From Streptomyces ambofaciens ATCC 23877 (lineage in GTDB: Bacteria > Actinomycetota > Actinomycetes > Streptomycetales > Streptomycetaceae), in NCBI RefSeq assembly GCF_001267885.1, contig NZ_CP012382.1, positions 1,408,501 through 1,472,500 on the forward strand: a stretch of DNA of 64,000 bases. The letters are read 5' to 3'. The notes below the pieces were generated by a model. The model was not told the origin of the DNA and did not search any database. It saw only the letters and a program-made list of their open reading frames with translations. Below, piece by piece: positions 33,050-41,394 of the stretch. Position 1 is the first letter of the stretch; every line of letters starts with the position of its first letter. The translations under genes were made by a program, and so were the position numbers.

Positions 33050-33075
33050 AAAGCAGATTATGCACTAGTACAATG
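33043..33075. promoter_or_regulatory. Direct repeats, probable MocR operator
   Basis: CTAGCACAAAG (33043-33053) and CTAGTACAATG (33065-33075) are imperfect 11-bp direct repeats 22 bp apart, exactly two helical turns. MocR regulators such as GabR and PdxR bind direct repeats. The region is AT-rich and overlaps the start codon of the regulator itself. Confidence 0.65.
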
Positions 33076-33084
33076 GAGAGCACC

Positions 33085-33771
33085 ATGCAGGGGACCACAC
33101 GGACGCCGTCGCAGCCCACCAACGCCTACCAGCCCACCGACCGCACCGTCCCCACCCGCTCCCCCGACCGGGCCTCCTACGACAAGGAACTGGTGCACTC
33201 GATACTCGACGAGGGTTACGTCTGCCATCTCGGCTTCGTCCGCGACGGCGCCCCGGTGGTCCTCCCGACGCTCTACGCGCGGGTGGGCGACCGCCTCTAC
33301 GTCCACGGCTCGACGGGCTCCCGCCCACTGCGGATGACGGGCGCCGCCGACCCGGGCCTGCCCGTGTGCCTGACGGTGACGCACGTGGACGCGCTGGTGC
33401 TGGCCCGCTCGGCCTTCCACCACTCGATCAACTACCGGTCGGTGGTCGTGCACGGCAGCGCGTACGACGTGACAGACCCGCAGGAGAAGCGCACGGCCCT
33501 GGACGCGCTGGTCGACCACGTCGTCCCCGGCCGCTCCGGCGACTCCCGGCCGGCCGACAAGAAGGAGCTGGCCGCCACCGCCGTGATCCGCCTGGACCTG
33601 GACGAGGTCTCCGCCAAGCTGCGCACCGGCGGTGTGAACGACGAGCCCGAGGACCTCGCCCTCCCCCACTGGGCCGGTCTCCTCCCGCTCCGCAAGGGCT
33701 ACGAGGCCCCGATCGCCGACCCGGGCCTGGCCCCCGGCACCGGTCTGCCCGGCTACCTGTCGGCCCTGTGA
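33085..33771 (+). CDS. Pyridoxamine-5'-phosphate-oxidase-family flavoprotein
   Basis: A 228-residue split-barrel flavoprotein of the PNPOx-like family (FMN-binding-2 type). LDEGYVCHLGFVRDGAPVVL near 44-63, LYVHGSTGSRPLR near 77, and HHSINYRSVVVHGSAYDVTD near 117-136 follow the family order. It is not classical PdxH. The link to a PLP-sensing MocR regulator next door suggests a role in B6 vitamer or amine metabolism, but this is inference. The ATG at 33085 has GGAGAG upstream; the ATG at 33073 lacks one. Confidence 0.85.
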   Translation: MQGTTRTPSQPTNAYQPTDRTVPTRSPDRASYDKELVHSILDEGYVCHLGFVRDGAPVVLPTLYARVGDRLYVHGSTGSRPLRMTGAADPGLPVCLTVTHVDALVLARSAFHHSINYRSVVVHGSAYDVTDPQEKRTALDALVDHVVPGRSGDSRPADKKELAATAVIRLDLDEVSAKLRTGGVNDEPEDLALPHWAGLLPLRKGYEAPIADPGLAPGTGLPGYLSAL

Positions 33772-33860
33772 CGCCGGTCCGCTCCGGGAACGGGCCGGGG
33801 TAGGACGCCGGGGTGACGGCGGCCACCGCCGGACGCGGCGCCGCCGCCGCGCCCGCGGTG

Positions 33861-33892
33861 CCGCGGCGGCACCTGCCGTGCCGCCGCGCGGC
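33861..33892. terminator. GC-rich hairpin between convergent genes
   Basis: CCGCGGCGGCAC and GTGCCGCCGCGCGG form a strong stem with one bulge between the PPOX gene and the convergent EamA gene. It is probably a bidirectional terminator. Confidence 0.5.
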
Positions 33893-33934
33893 AGGCCGAT
33901 CACCCCGGCGCTTCCCGCCGCGAGGCCGCCCCGG

Positions 33935-34897
33935 TCACACCGGCGCCGGTCGCGTCCCTGCCTCCCGGGCCTCCCTGGCCTCCCTCGCCTCCGCCACCGC
34001 GAGCCCGGCGACCGAGCCGAGCATCAGCAGCGTGCCGGCCAGCGTCGCCGCGGTGAGATGCTCACCCAGCACGAGGACGGCGAGCCCTGCCGCGCTGACC
34101 GGCTCGAGGAGCATGATCACGGAGACGGTGGCGGACCGGACGACGGCCGCTCCGGCGAAGTAGAGCCCGTAGGCGAGAGCGGTCGGGACGGCGGCGACGT
34201 ACACCAGCAGCCACAGGAGCCGGGCCGGCTCGGCGGTGTGCGGCACCACCCCCTCGACCAGGGCGAACGGCAGCAGGCAGAGACTGGTGACGGCGAACGC
34301 CCCGACGGACGTGCTCCCGGCGTCCGCCCCGCCGTCGCGTCCCCACCAGCGGGTGAGCAGGGTCATCAGCGAGTACCCGGCCGCGGACAGCAGGGCGAGG
34401 AGCACACCGGACAGGCGGACACTCGCGGTGCCCCCGCCGAGTACGAGCACCGCGAGTCCGGCGAGCGCCCCGAGCACGGCGGTGGTTCCGCCCCACCCCA
34501 GACGCTCCCCCAGGGCGAGGCGCGCGCCGAGCGCGATCAGCACCGGGCCGGCCCCGAGGGTCACGACGGTGGCCACGGCCAGGCCGGTGGACCGCACCGC
34601 GGCGAAGTAGGCGGTCTGGAAGACCGCGAGGCCGAGACCGGTGACCAGGGCTCGCCGCGCCGTGCGGGCGAACGGTGCGCGGACCGCGCCACGGGGCCGG
34701 CGTGAGGTCAGCGGACGGACGGCGAGCAGCAGCGCGAGCCCGACGGCGCAGCGCCAGAACGACAGGGCGACGGGCCCCATGTCGCTGGCCCGGTAGACCA
34801 GCGAGGCGGCGGCCCCGGCGGTGCCCCAGGCGACACCGGCGACGATCAGATACAGGAGGCCACGCCCGACGGGCAGGCCGGTGAAGGCATTCGACAC
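33935..34897 (-). CDS. EamA/DMT-family transporter
   Basis: A 320-residue ten-span EamA protein. It begins [20 protein letters not shown], the first EamA helix, has [20 protein letters not shown] in the third and fourth helices, and ends with [20 protein letters not shown], the conserved E-P segment of the second repeat. The substrate is unknown. The GTG at 34897 is preceded by GGAGAG. A second EamA gene lies 188 bp upstream on the same strand. Confidence 0.9.
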   Translation of the reverse strand: MSNAFTGLPVGRGLLYLIVAGVAWGTAGAAASLVYRASDMGPVALSFWRCAVGLALLLAVRPLTSRRPRGAVRAPFARTARRALVTGLGLAVFQTAYFAAVRSTGLAVATVVTLGAGPVLIALGARLALGERLGWGGTTAVLGALAGLAVLVLGGGTASVRLSGVLLALLSAAGYSLMTLLTRWWGRDGGADAGSTSVGAFAVTSLCLLPFALVEGVVPHTAEPARLLWLLVYVAAVPTALAYGLYFAGAAVVRSATVSVIMLLEPVSAAGLAVLVLGEHLTAATLAGTLLMLGSVAGLAVAEAREAREAREAGTRPAPV

Positions 34898-35085
34898 GAG
34901 TTCTCTCCGCAGACGCGCACGGGGCGCGGGAGTTGGAGGCGGCCCCGGAACGACCGGGGGCGCGGGGACTGCGTCTGCGGGCAGCACCGTCCGGCCCGGC
35001 GACAGCGCGCCGGGCTGGTCCAGGGGGCCCGCCTCAGGCGGCCGGAGGCGGGAGGACGAGTGCGTCGGAATGCATGATCGGCACC

Positions 35086-36090
35086 CTAGGCCGCGGTTCC
35101 CCGGCCGGACAACTCCCTTTCCGCCCCGCCGCCCGCCAGCGGCTCGGAGGAGCCCTTGGTCGGCGCCGGGGACTGGGCGATGAAGGCGCCCACCAGGACC
35201 ACGACGCCCCCGACGATCTGCGGGGCGGAGAGGTGCTCGCCGAGCAGGACCCAGGCCAGGACGGTCGCGACGACCGCTTCGAGGCACGCCACCACGCCGG
35301 CGACCTGGGGCGAGAGGCGGCGGACGGCGACGATGCCGGTGACGTAGGCGAGGACCGTGGCGATGAACACGATCCAGGCCAGCAGCAGGGCGGCGGCGAC
35401 GGGGGTTCCGTTCATGGGCGCGGTGTCCGTGAGCAGGGACCAGTCCATGGTCCAGGGACGGGCGACCACGGTGAGCACCGCGGCCCCGACGAGCAGGCCG
35501 TAGGCGATGACACCGAGCGGGTCGGGCGCCTCTTCGCCGGCGTCGCTGCCCTGGTCGGACAGGACGAAGTAACCGACCTGGCAGCAGGCGGCACCGAGCG
35601 CGAGGAGCAGTCCGAGGGCGTCGAAGCCCAGCCCTGCCCAGACCTCCACCACGCAGGCGAGGCCGCCGACCGCCAGGACCACGCCCAGGGCCGCGGCCCG
35701 CGTCACCGGCCGCCGCTGCACGAACCGCACCCAGCCGAGCACCAGGGCGGGCGCCAGGTACTCGACGAGCAGCGCGACGCCCACGGGGATACGGGAGATG
35801 GCGGCGAAGTAGCAGGCCTGGACACCGGCCACGGCGAGCAGCCCGAAACCGGCGAGCAGCCCGGGACGGCGGCGCAGCAGCGCGCGGTGGCGCACGGCGA
35901 GCGGCAGCATCACCAGGGCCGCGCCCGCCACCCGCAGCCAGACCACGTGGAGCGGGTCGAGTCCCGCCTCGATCAGCGGCTTGGCCGCGACCCCGGACCC
36001 TCCGAAGGCGACCGCGGAGGCAAGCGCCAGGCCGAGCCCGGCGCCCCCTCCGCGACTGCCGTGAGCGCTGTCAGACGTATGCACCGGCAC
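35086..36090 (-). CDS. EamA/DMT-family transporter
   Basis: A 334-residue ten-span EamA protein with [18 protein letters not shown] in the first repeat and [20 protein letters not shown] in the second. It is only distantly similar to its neighbour, so recent duplication is unlikely. No ribosome-binding site precedes the GTG at 36090; translation may begin at the GTG at 36084 or from a leaderless transcript. Two GATGACA direct repeats lie upstream. Confidence 0.88.
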   Translation of the reverse strand: MPVHTSDSAHGSRGGGAGLGLALASAVAFGGSGVAAKPLIEAGLDPLHVVWLRVAGAALVMLPLAVRHRALLRRRPGLLAGFGLLAVAGVQACYFAAISRIPVGVALLVEYLAPALVLGWVRFVQRRPVTRAAALGVVLAVGGLACVVEVWAGLGFDALGLLLALGAACCQVGYFVLSDQGSDAGEEAPDPLGVIAYGLLVGAAVLTVVARPWTMDWSLLTDTAPMNGTPVAAALLLAWIVFIATVLAYVTGIVAVRRLSPQVAGVVACLEAVVATVLAWVLLGEHLSAPQIVGGVVVLVGAFIAQSPAPTKGSSEPLAGGGAERELSGRGTAA

Positions 36091-36092
36091 AT

Positions 36093-36130
36093 GATGACAG
36101 GGGACGACATGACCGTCATCCTTGATGACA
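36093..36130. promoter_or_regulatory. GATGACA direct repeats upstream of EamA
   Basis: GATGACA at 36093-36099 and 36124-36130, spaced 31 bp (three turns), with a CGTCATC inverted half between them. They lie directly at the EamA start and could bind a regulator. Confidence 0.35.
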
Positions 36131-36200
36131 CCTGTCTCACCGACTGGACGTCCACGGCCCGCCGGAGCGCGGCCCGGGACCGGGGCCAGGGCCGGGCGGG

Positions 36201-36740
36201 TCAGGGCGTCGGCTCGAAGTGGCTCTCCGCACGGGCGAGCACCGCATCCGGCTCGACGGCGGCGCGGCCCAGCACCTCAACGGCCCGGGTCCGCGGGTCC
36301 GCCACGAGGGCGGCGAGCAGGTCGACGCCGACGGCCCGGTCCGCTCCCCGGCGGGCGGCGCGGGCGCAGGCGTCCTCCATGACCGCGGAGGCCAGCGGCG
36401 AGAACCCGGCGGCGCCGGTCACCTGGGGCACGGCCCCGGAGTCCTCCACGCTGCCCTGCCAGCGCAGGCCGTAGCCGATGCTGCGCTGCACGAGATAGCC
36501 GAGCAGCCGGGCGATCTGCGGCCCTTCGCCGAGGACGGCGCGCGCCTGGGGGTCGTACTCCAGGAGGGAGTGCAGCAGATGCGCCGTGTCGATGTGCCGG
36601 TCGCCGTCCCGCACCACTCTGCGGCGGGCACCGGAGACCACCGATGCCAGTTCCGCGCTGAACCGGGCATCGACGTCGGCGCCTTCCGGGCCTCGGCCGC
36701 CTTGCTCGCCGGCCGACTGCCGGGGGATACGGGAGTGCAC
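36201..36740 (-). CDS. Stand-alone Clp N-terminal-domain protein
   Basis: A 179-residue protein consisting mainly of a double Clp_N repeat, as found at the N-terminus of ClpA/ClpC/ClpB but without any AAA+ domain. DRHIDTAHLLHSLLEYDPQA near 47-66 is the first repeat motif and GADRAVGVDLLAALVADPRT near 133-152 the second. Such proteins may bind Clp adaptors or substrates. The start is a GTG at 36740; a shorter start at VDARFSAELASVV is plausible because the first 22 residues are low complexity. Confidence 0.8.
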   Translation of the reverse strand: MHSRIPRQSAGEQGGRGPEGADVDARFSAELASVVSGARRRVVRDGDRHIDTAHLLHSLLEYDPQARAVLGEGPQIARLLGYLVQRSIGYGLRWQGSVEDSGAVPQVTGAAGFSPLASAVMEDACARAARRGADRAVGVDLLAALVADPRTRAVEVLGRAAVEPDAVLARAESHFEPTP

Positions 36741-36937
36741 TGCCCCAGCTCATCAGTCCGGTCCGGTCCGGTCATCCCCGAGGGGAAGCATTTCGGCGTC
36801 CCACGCAGAGTGGACCCGCGCGGACGGAATCTCCTCCTTGCGGATGAGATCAAGCCGTTTCGTCCCAGCGGCCGCGCGTCGCCTTGCCGTGTGCCCTCCG
36901 GGCAACCGAAAGGCGCCGTCGCGGGTCCGACAGGGAC

Positions 36938-37126
36938 ATGAGGAGCGAGTGCTGGCTCGTGTCCCTGCCGGCGGTCGACGGCAGGCAGTACGTGTACCGG
37001 GTGTACGCCCCGAGGGACGCGCTGCCCGCCGACCTGTTCTGGGAGGCGTGGCACTGCCACGACGAGAGCGCCCTCCCGCGCGCGTGGGACCTCTTCGACG
37101 CGGCGGTGATACGGCGGGTCGGCTGA
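36938..37126 (+). CDS. Small hypothetical protein, 62 aa
   Basis: A 62-residue frame starting MRSECWLVSLPAVDGRQYVY and ending LFDAAVIRRVG. It is rich in Trp, Tyr and Cys (WEAWHCHDES), with normal codon bias. A perfect 15-bp hairpin follows 16 bp after its stop, which supports it as a real transcription unit. I recognise no family. Confidence 0.6.
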   Translation: MRSECWLVSLPAVDGRQYVYRVYAPRDALPADLFWEAWHCHDESALPRAWDLFDAAVIRRVG

Positions 37127-37142
37127 GGGCGCCGGCACACGA

Positions 37143-37176
37143 GAGGTGCCCCGCGGATCGCTCCGCGGGGCACCTC
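37143..37176. terminator. Perfect 15-bp hairpin between convergent genes
   Basis: GAGGTGCCCCGCGGA, loop TCGC, and its exact complement lie between the 62-residue gene and the convergent padR gene. This is a textbook bidirectional terminator shape. Confidence 0.85.
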
Positions 37177-37197
37177 CGGTCCGGTGGCCGTACCGGG

Positions 37198-37854
37198 TCA
37201 GTCCTCGTCGGCGAGGATCAGGTACAGCTTCTTGCGGGCGTCGCCGATGACGGCGAGCGCCTTCTCCCGCTGCTCCTTGCTGCCGGTCTTCCAGACCTGG
37301 CCGAAGGCCTCCATCAGTCCGAAGCCGGCTTGCCGGATGTCGTTCAGAGCCTCCCAGTCGACTCCCCGCGAGGCCTCTTCCCAGGGGGCGTCGGGACCTT
37401 CCTCGGCCGCGGTGCGGCCCGCCTCGGTGAGCGCGAACAGCTTCTTGCCGCCCTCGCTCTCGCTGGCGATCAGGCCCTCGTCCTCCAGCAGCTGGAGGGT
37501 GGGGTACACCGAACCCGGGCTGGGCTTCCACGCCCCGCCGCTGCGCTCGGCGATCTCCTGGATCATCTCGTAGCCGTGCATCGGACGGTCCTTCAGGAGG
37601 GCCAGTATCGAAGCCCGTACGTCGCCGCGCCGTGCCCTCCCCCCGGGTCCACCACGACCACGACCGCCCCAGGGGCCGCCGTGTCCGAAGCCGGGTCCGA
37701 AGGGACCGCCGGGGCCGCCACCGGGACCGCCCGGCCCGAAGGGGCCGAAGGCCGCGCGCCGGCCGTCGAAGCCACCGTGCCCGAAGGGGCCGCCGGGGCC
37801 GCCCTCTCCTCGGCCGTGTCCACCGTGTCCACGCTCGTATCCGTGGGAACGCAT
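37198..37854 (-). CDS. PadR-family regulator with Gly-rich N-terminus
   Basis: A 218-residue PadR regulator. Residues about 1-75 are His/Gly/Pro/Phe-rich low complexity, then the winged HTH (DVRASILALLKDRPMHGYEM, then PSPGSVYPTLQLLEDEGLIA) and a C-terminal helical region that forms the dimer. PadR proteins repress nearby transporters or their own gene. Two ATGs are possible; the one at 37854 sits eight bases after GGAG and the one at 37860 only two. Palindromes lie 35-70 bp upstream. Confidence 0.9.
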   Translation of the reverse strand: MRSHGYERGHGGHGRGEGGPGGPFGHGGFDGRRAAFGPFGPGGPGGGPGGPFGPGFGHGGPWGGRGRGGPGGRARRGDVRASILALLKDRPMHGYEMIQEIAERSGGAWKPSPGSVYPTLQLLEDEGLIASESEGGKKLFALTEAGRTAAEEGPDAPWEEASRGVDWEALNDIRQAGFGLMEAFGQVWKTGSKEQREKALAVIGDARKKLYLILADED

Positions 37855-37890
37855 CGCCATCACTCCATTCGCTTGATCCGTCTTAGGTCC

Positions 37891-37926
37891 ATCGCGTATC
37901 GATCGCGATGCCTCAACGATATATCG
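37891..37926. promoter_or_regulatory. Palindromic sites upstream of padR
   Basis: ATCGCG-TATCGAT-CGCGAT (37891-37909) and CGATATATCG (37917-37926) are adjacent dyads in an AT-rich patch upstream of padR; a further ATCGCG half follows at about 37933. They are candidate sites for autoregulation and may also reach the phzF promoter about 100 bp away. Confidence 0.55.
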
Positions 37927-38025
37927 GAAACTATCGCGCAGCAAGCACTCGGTCGTTCGGAATCAGGTCCAGAGCTCGCGGATTGGCCTTGGCCGGGGGC
38001 GCCGGGGAGCGTCTAGCGTCGCGGC

Positions 38026-38835
38026 ATGCGTATCCGAATCGTCGACGCCTTCACCGACCGGCCCTTCGCCGGCAACCCCGCCGGAGTCATGCTCCTCGAC
38101 GCCTTCCCGGACGACGAGCGGCTCCAGCAGGTGGCCCTGGAGGTCAATCACGCCGAGACCGCGTTCGCGCACCCCCTGCCAGAGGGCGGGGAGGCCGACT
38201 GGGCGCTGCGGTGGTTCACCCCGGTCACCGAGGTCTCCCTGTGCGGTCACGCGACACTGGCCGCGGCCCACGTGCTGCACACCACGGGCGCCCACGAGGG
38301 GCCGGTGCGGTTCGCCACCCGCGGCGGCGTCCTCGTCGCGACGCCCCGCGAGGACGGATCGATCACCCTGGACTTCCCGACCGCGCCGCTCACCCCGGTC
38401 GAGCCGCCCACGGGCGTCGCCGAGGCCCTGGGCGCCGAGCCGCACACGGTCCTGGACACCGGGCCGGACATCGGCGACCTGCTGGTCGAGGTCGCCGACG
38501 AGAAGACCGTGCACGGCCTGGCCCCGGACCACAAGGCGCTGGCCGCCCACTCCGAACGCGGCATCATCGCCACCGCGCGGGCGGACGACCCGGCACGCGG
38601 CTACGACTACGTCTCCCGCTGCTTCTTCCCGAACGTCGGCATCGACGAGGACCCGGTCACCGGCAGCGCGCACACGGCCCTCGCGCCCTTCTGGTCCGAG
38701 CGCCTCGGCCGCACCGACCTCACCGGGCTCCAGGCCTCGCCCCGCTCCGGTCGCGTCCGCACGGAACTGCGCGGCGCACGCACGCTGCTGAGCGGACGCG
38801 CGGTGACGGTGATCGAGGGCGAACTGCTGGTCTAG
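38026..38835 (+). CDS. PhzF-family isomerase/epimerase
   Basis: A 269-residue PhzF-fold protein of two similar half-barrels. It starts MRIRIVDAFTDRPFAGNPAG, the family signature, and has the catalytic Glu in NHAETAFA near residue 45, and EDPVTGSAHTALAPFW near 210 as the second signature. PhzF in phenazine synthesis isomerises a dihydrohydroxyanthranilate; this isolated copy has no phenazine genes around it and is probably a general PhzF-like isomerase. It is divergent from padR. Confidence 0.92.
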   Translation: MRIRIVDAFTDRPFAGNPAGVMLLDAFPDDERLQQVALEVNHAETAFAHPLPEGGEADWALRWFTPVTEVSLCGHATLAAAHVLHTTGAHEGPVRFATRGGVLVATPREDGSITLDFPTAPLTPVEPPTGVAEALGAEPHTVLDTGPDIGDLLVEVADEKTVHGLAPDHKALAAHSERGIIATARADDPARGYDYVSRCFFPNVGIDEDPVTGSAHTALAPFWSERLGRTDLTGLQASPRSGRVRTELRGARTLLSGRAVTVIEGELLV

Positions 38836-38920
38836 CTGTTCCGTCCGGGGAGGGAGCCGGCTGTTCGGTCCGGGGAGGCGGGGGCGCGGGGAGCCTTCCG
38901 CGCTTGCGCGCCCCTCCCCG

Positions 38921-39748
38921 TCACGCCGTGGGCAGCCAGTCCACCTTCCCGGCCAGCAGCGCGTAACCCACGAAGGCACCGATGTCGAGCAGGGAGTGCG
39001 CCACCACCAGCGGGCCCACCCGCCCCCACCGGCGGTACAGGTACACGAACACGACGCCCATCACCATGTTGCCGATGAAGCCGCCGATGCCCTGGTAGAG
39101 GTGGTACGAGCCGCGCAGCACCGAACTGGCCGCCAGGGACGCGCCCGGGCTCCAGCCGAGCTGGTCGAGCCGGCGCAGCAGGTACCCGACGACGATGACC
39201 TCCTCCAGTACGGAGTTCTGGACCGCCGAGAGGATCAGCACGGGGTACTTCCACCACACGTCCGGCAGCGCCTCGGGCACCACGGTGAGGTTGAAGCCGA
39301 GCCCCCGGGCGGCCAGGTAGAAGGCGATGCCGGTGCTGCCGATCACCGCCGCGACGGGGGCCCCGCGGGCCAGGTCGGGCCACGGCCGGGTGCGGTCGAA
39401 GCCGAGCGTGCGCAGGCTCCGTCCCTCACGCAGCAGGAAGTGCGCGACGAGGGCGACCGGGACGAGCGCCGTGGTGATCCCGAAGAGCTGCCAGGCCAGA
39501 TCCAGCCAGGGACGGCCGGGCGCGGCGGAGGCGTTGAGCGTAGCCGCCTGGTCCTTGAGCCCGCCGGGGCGGGTGAGCGAGCCGACGAAGCTGATGAGGG
39601 CGGACACCCCGCTGGCGCCGAGCGACAGCGCCAGGACGAGCAGGGTCTCGTCGCGGAGGATGCGTCGCGAGGGACGCTCCTCGGCGACCGGCTCCCCGCG
39701 CACTGGTTTCTGAGGGAACGAATCGTCCACCGGGCCCGCCTCCGCCAT
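38921..39748 (-). CDS. CPBP-family intramembrane metalloprotease
   Basis: A 275-residue membrane protein with about seven spans and the CPBP (Abi) motifs: EEVIVVGYLLRR near 175-186 for the glutamate pair, LRGSYHLYQGIGG near 207-219 for the first His, and AHSLLDIGAF near 247-256 for the second His. It is related to eukaryotic Rce1, and a protease role is inferred. The ATG at 39748 has GGAGG nine bases upstream. It follows phzF convergently. Confidence 0.85.
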   Translation of the reverse strand: MAEAGPVDDSFPQKPVRGEPVAEERPSRRILRDETLLVLALSLGASGVSALISFVGSLTRPGGLKDQAATLNASAAPGRPWLDLAWQLFGITTALVPVALVAHFLLREGRSLRTLGFDRTRPWPDLARGAPVAAVIGSTGIAFYLAARGLGFNLTVVPEALPDVWWKYPVLILSAVQNSVLEEVIVVGYLLRRLDQLGWSPGASLAASSVLRGSYHLYQGIGGFIGNMVMGVVFVYLYRRWGRVGPLVVAHSLLDIGAFVGYALLAGKVDWLPTA

Positions 39749-39814
39749 GCACACCTGCCTCCAGCTGGGACGTCACAGCTTGCCCGATCAGTATGAGGCG
39801 GCGTGCGGCGGGGC

Positions 39815-39852
39815 GGGTCCGGGGTGCCGTGACGGGTCCGGGGTGCCGTGAC
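39815..39852. repeat. Exact 19-bp tandem duplication
   Basis: GGGTCCGGGGTGCCGTGAC occurs twice head-to-tail between the CPBP start and the stop of the GCS2-family gene. A looser repeat of GCTGTTC(C/G)GTCCGGGGAGG is found near 38835 and 38860, on the other side of the CPBP gene. Confidence 0.85.
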
Positions 39853-39876
39853 CTCCGCGCCCCCTTCCCCGCGCGG

Positions 39877-41394
39877 TCAGCCCAGCCGCGCCGGCTCCGG
39901 CAGTCCCACCGGCCAGAGGTGGACGGGGTCGCCCTCGCGCATGAGCTCGCAGTAGCGGCGGGTCGTGGCGGCCAGCGCGGCGTCCCTGGACAGCCCCGCC
40001 TCCAGCCCCCGGTGGAAGGTGGCCGCCTGCCACGACGCACCGTTGACCCGGCGCCGGCACCGCTCCTCGATCACGCCGAGGTACAGGTCCCGGTCGGCGG
40101 GCTCCACGCCCCACGCGTCCAGCCCGGCCTCGGCGAGCGGCAGCAGCTCCTCCCGTACGAGGACCGCGGCGTCGACCTCCGCGGTGCCGCCCAGCCTCCC
40201 CCGCCGGGGCCACTCGAAGCGGGCGTCGATGCCGTGGCGGCACGCGGCCTCGAAGTTGGCGGCGGCGGCCTCGAAGGGGAGCCGGGTCCAGATCGGCCGG
40301 GGCTCCTCGGCGAGCGCGCGCACGACACCGTAGTAGAAGGCCGCGTTGGCGATGACGTCGGTGACGGTGGGGCCGGCGGGCAGGACCCGGTTCTCCACGC
40401 GCAGGTGGGGGACGCCGTCGGCGATGTCGTAGACGGGGCGGTTCCAGCGGTAGACGGTGCCGTTGTGCAGGACCATCTCGGAGAGCGAGGGCACGCCACC
40501 CGCGTCCAGGACCTCCAGCGGGTCCTCGTCGTCACAGATCGGCAGCAGGGCCGGGTAGTAGCGCCGGTTCTCCTCGAACAGGTCGTAGGCGGAGGTCACC
40601 CACCGCTCCCCGAACCAGGTGCGGGGCCGGACGCCCTGGGCCTGGAGCTCGGGCGGGCGGGTGTCGGTGGACTGCTGGAACAGCGGCGGCCGCGACTCAC
40701 GCCACAGCTCGCGCCCGAACAGGAAGGGCGCGTTGGCGCCGACGGCGATCTGCGCGGCGGTGACCGCCTGGGCCGCGTTCCACACGTCCGCGAAGCGGTC
40801 CGGGGTGACCTGCAGGTGCAGCTGCACCGAGGTGCACGCGGCCTCCGGTGCGATGGACTTGGACGTGCACGTCAGGCGTTCCACGCCCTCGATGTCGAGG
40901 GTGAAGTCCTCGCCGCGGGCGGCGACGATCTGCTCGTTGAGCAGGGCGTAGCGGTCGACGGCGGAGAGGTTCGAGGAGACCAGGTCGTCCCGGTCCAGCG
41001 TCGGCAGGATGCCGATCATCGCGATCGCCGCGTCGACCTCGCCGGCCTTGCGGTCCGCATAGGACAGCGAGGTGCGGATCTCCTCCGCGAGGCGGTCGAA
41101 CACCCGGCCGCCCAGCCGGTGCGGCGCGATGTTGACTTCCAGGTTGAACATGGCGAGTTCCGTCTGGAAGTCACGGCTCGCGATACGTTCGAGGACTTGC
41201 GCATTCAACATTTTCGGCATGCCGTCGGCGCCGACGAGATTCAATTCGATCTCCAGCCCCATCAGGTTCTTGGGACGGTCGAACCGCTTCTCCGCCAGGA
41301 GCCGCTCCAGTCCCGTCAGGCACCGCTGGAGCTTCTCGCGGTAGCGCTGGCGATCGGACAGGTCGAACTGACCTGCCACGACCTTCTCCCCCAT
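39877..41394 (-). CDS. Glutamate-cysteine-ligase family 2 protein
   Basis: A 505-residue GCS2-family (PF04107-like) carboxylate-amine ligase. LMGLEIELNLVGADGMPKML near residues 44-63 holds the metal-binding glutamates, AMFNLEVNIAPHRLGG near 81-96 the next, and ACTSVQLHLQVTPDRFADVW near 186-205 follows. HLRVENRVLPAGPTVTDVI near 335 is the ATP-site strand. Streptomyces make mycothiol, not glutathione, so the product is probably not gamma-Glu-Cys for glutathione. It is longer than EgtA. It stands alone behind a long low-GC intergenic region. Confidence 0.82.
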   Translation of the reverse strand: MGEKVVAGQFDLSDRQRYREKLQRCLTGLERLLAEKRFDRPKNLMGLEIELNLVGADGMPKMLNAQVLERIASRDFQTELAMFNLEVNIAPHRLGGRVFDRLAEEIRTSLSYADRKAGEVDAAIAMIGILPTLDRDDLVSSNLSAVDRYALLNEQIVAARGEDFTLDIEGVERLTCTSKSIAPEAACTSVQLHLQVTPDRFADVWNAAQAVTAAQIAVGANAPFLFGRELWRESRPPLFQQSTDTRPPELQAQGVRPRTWFGERWVTSAYDLFEENRRYYPALLPICDDEDPLEVLDAGGVPSLSEMVLHNGTVYRWNRPVYDIADGVPHLRVENRVLPAGPTVTDVIANAAFYYGVVRALAEEPRPIWTRLPFEAAAANFEAACRHGIDARFEWPRRGRLGGTAEVDAAVLVREELLPLAEAGLDAWGVEPADRDLYLGVIEERCRRRVNGASWQAATFHRGLEAGLSRDAALAATTRRYCELMREGDPVHLWPVGLPEPARLG

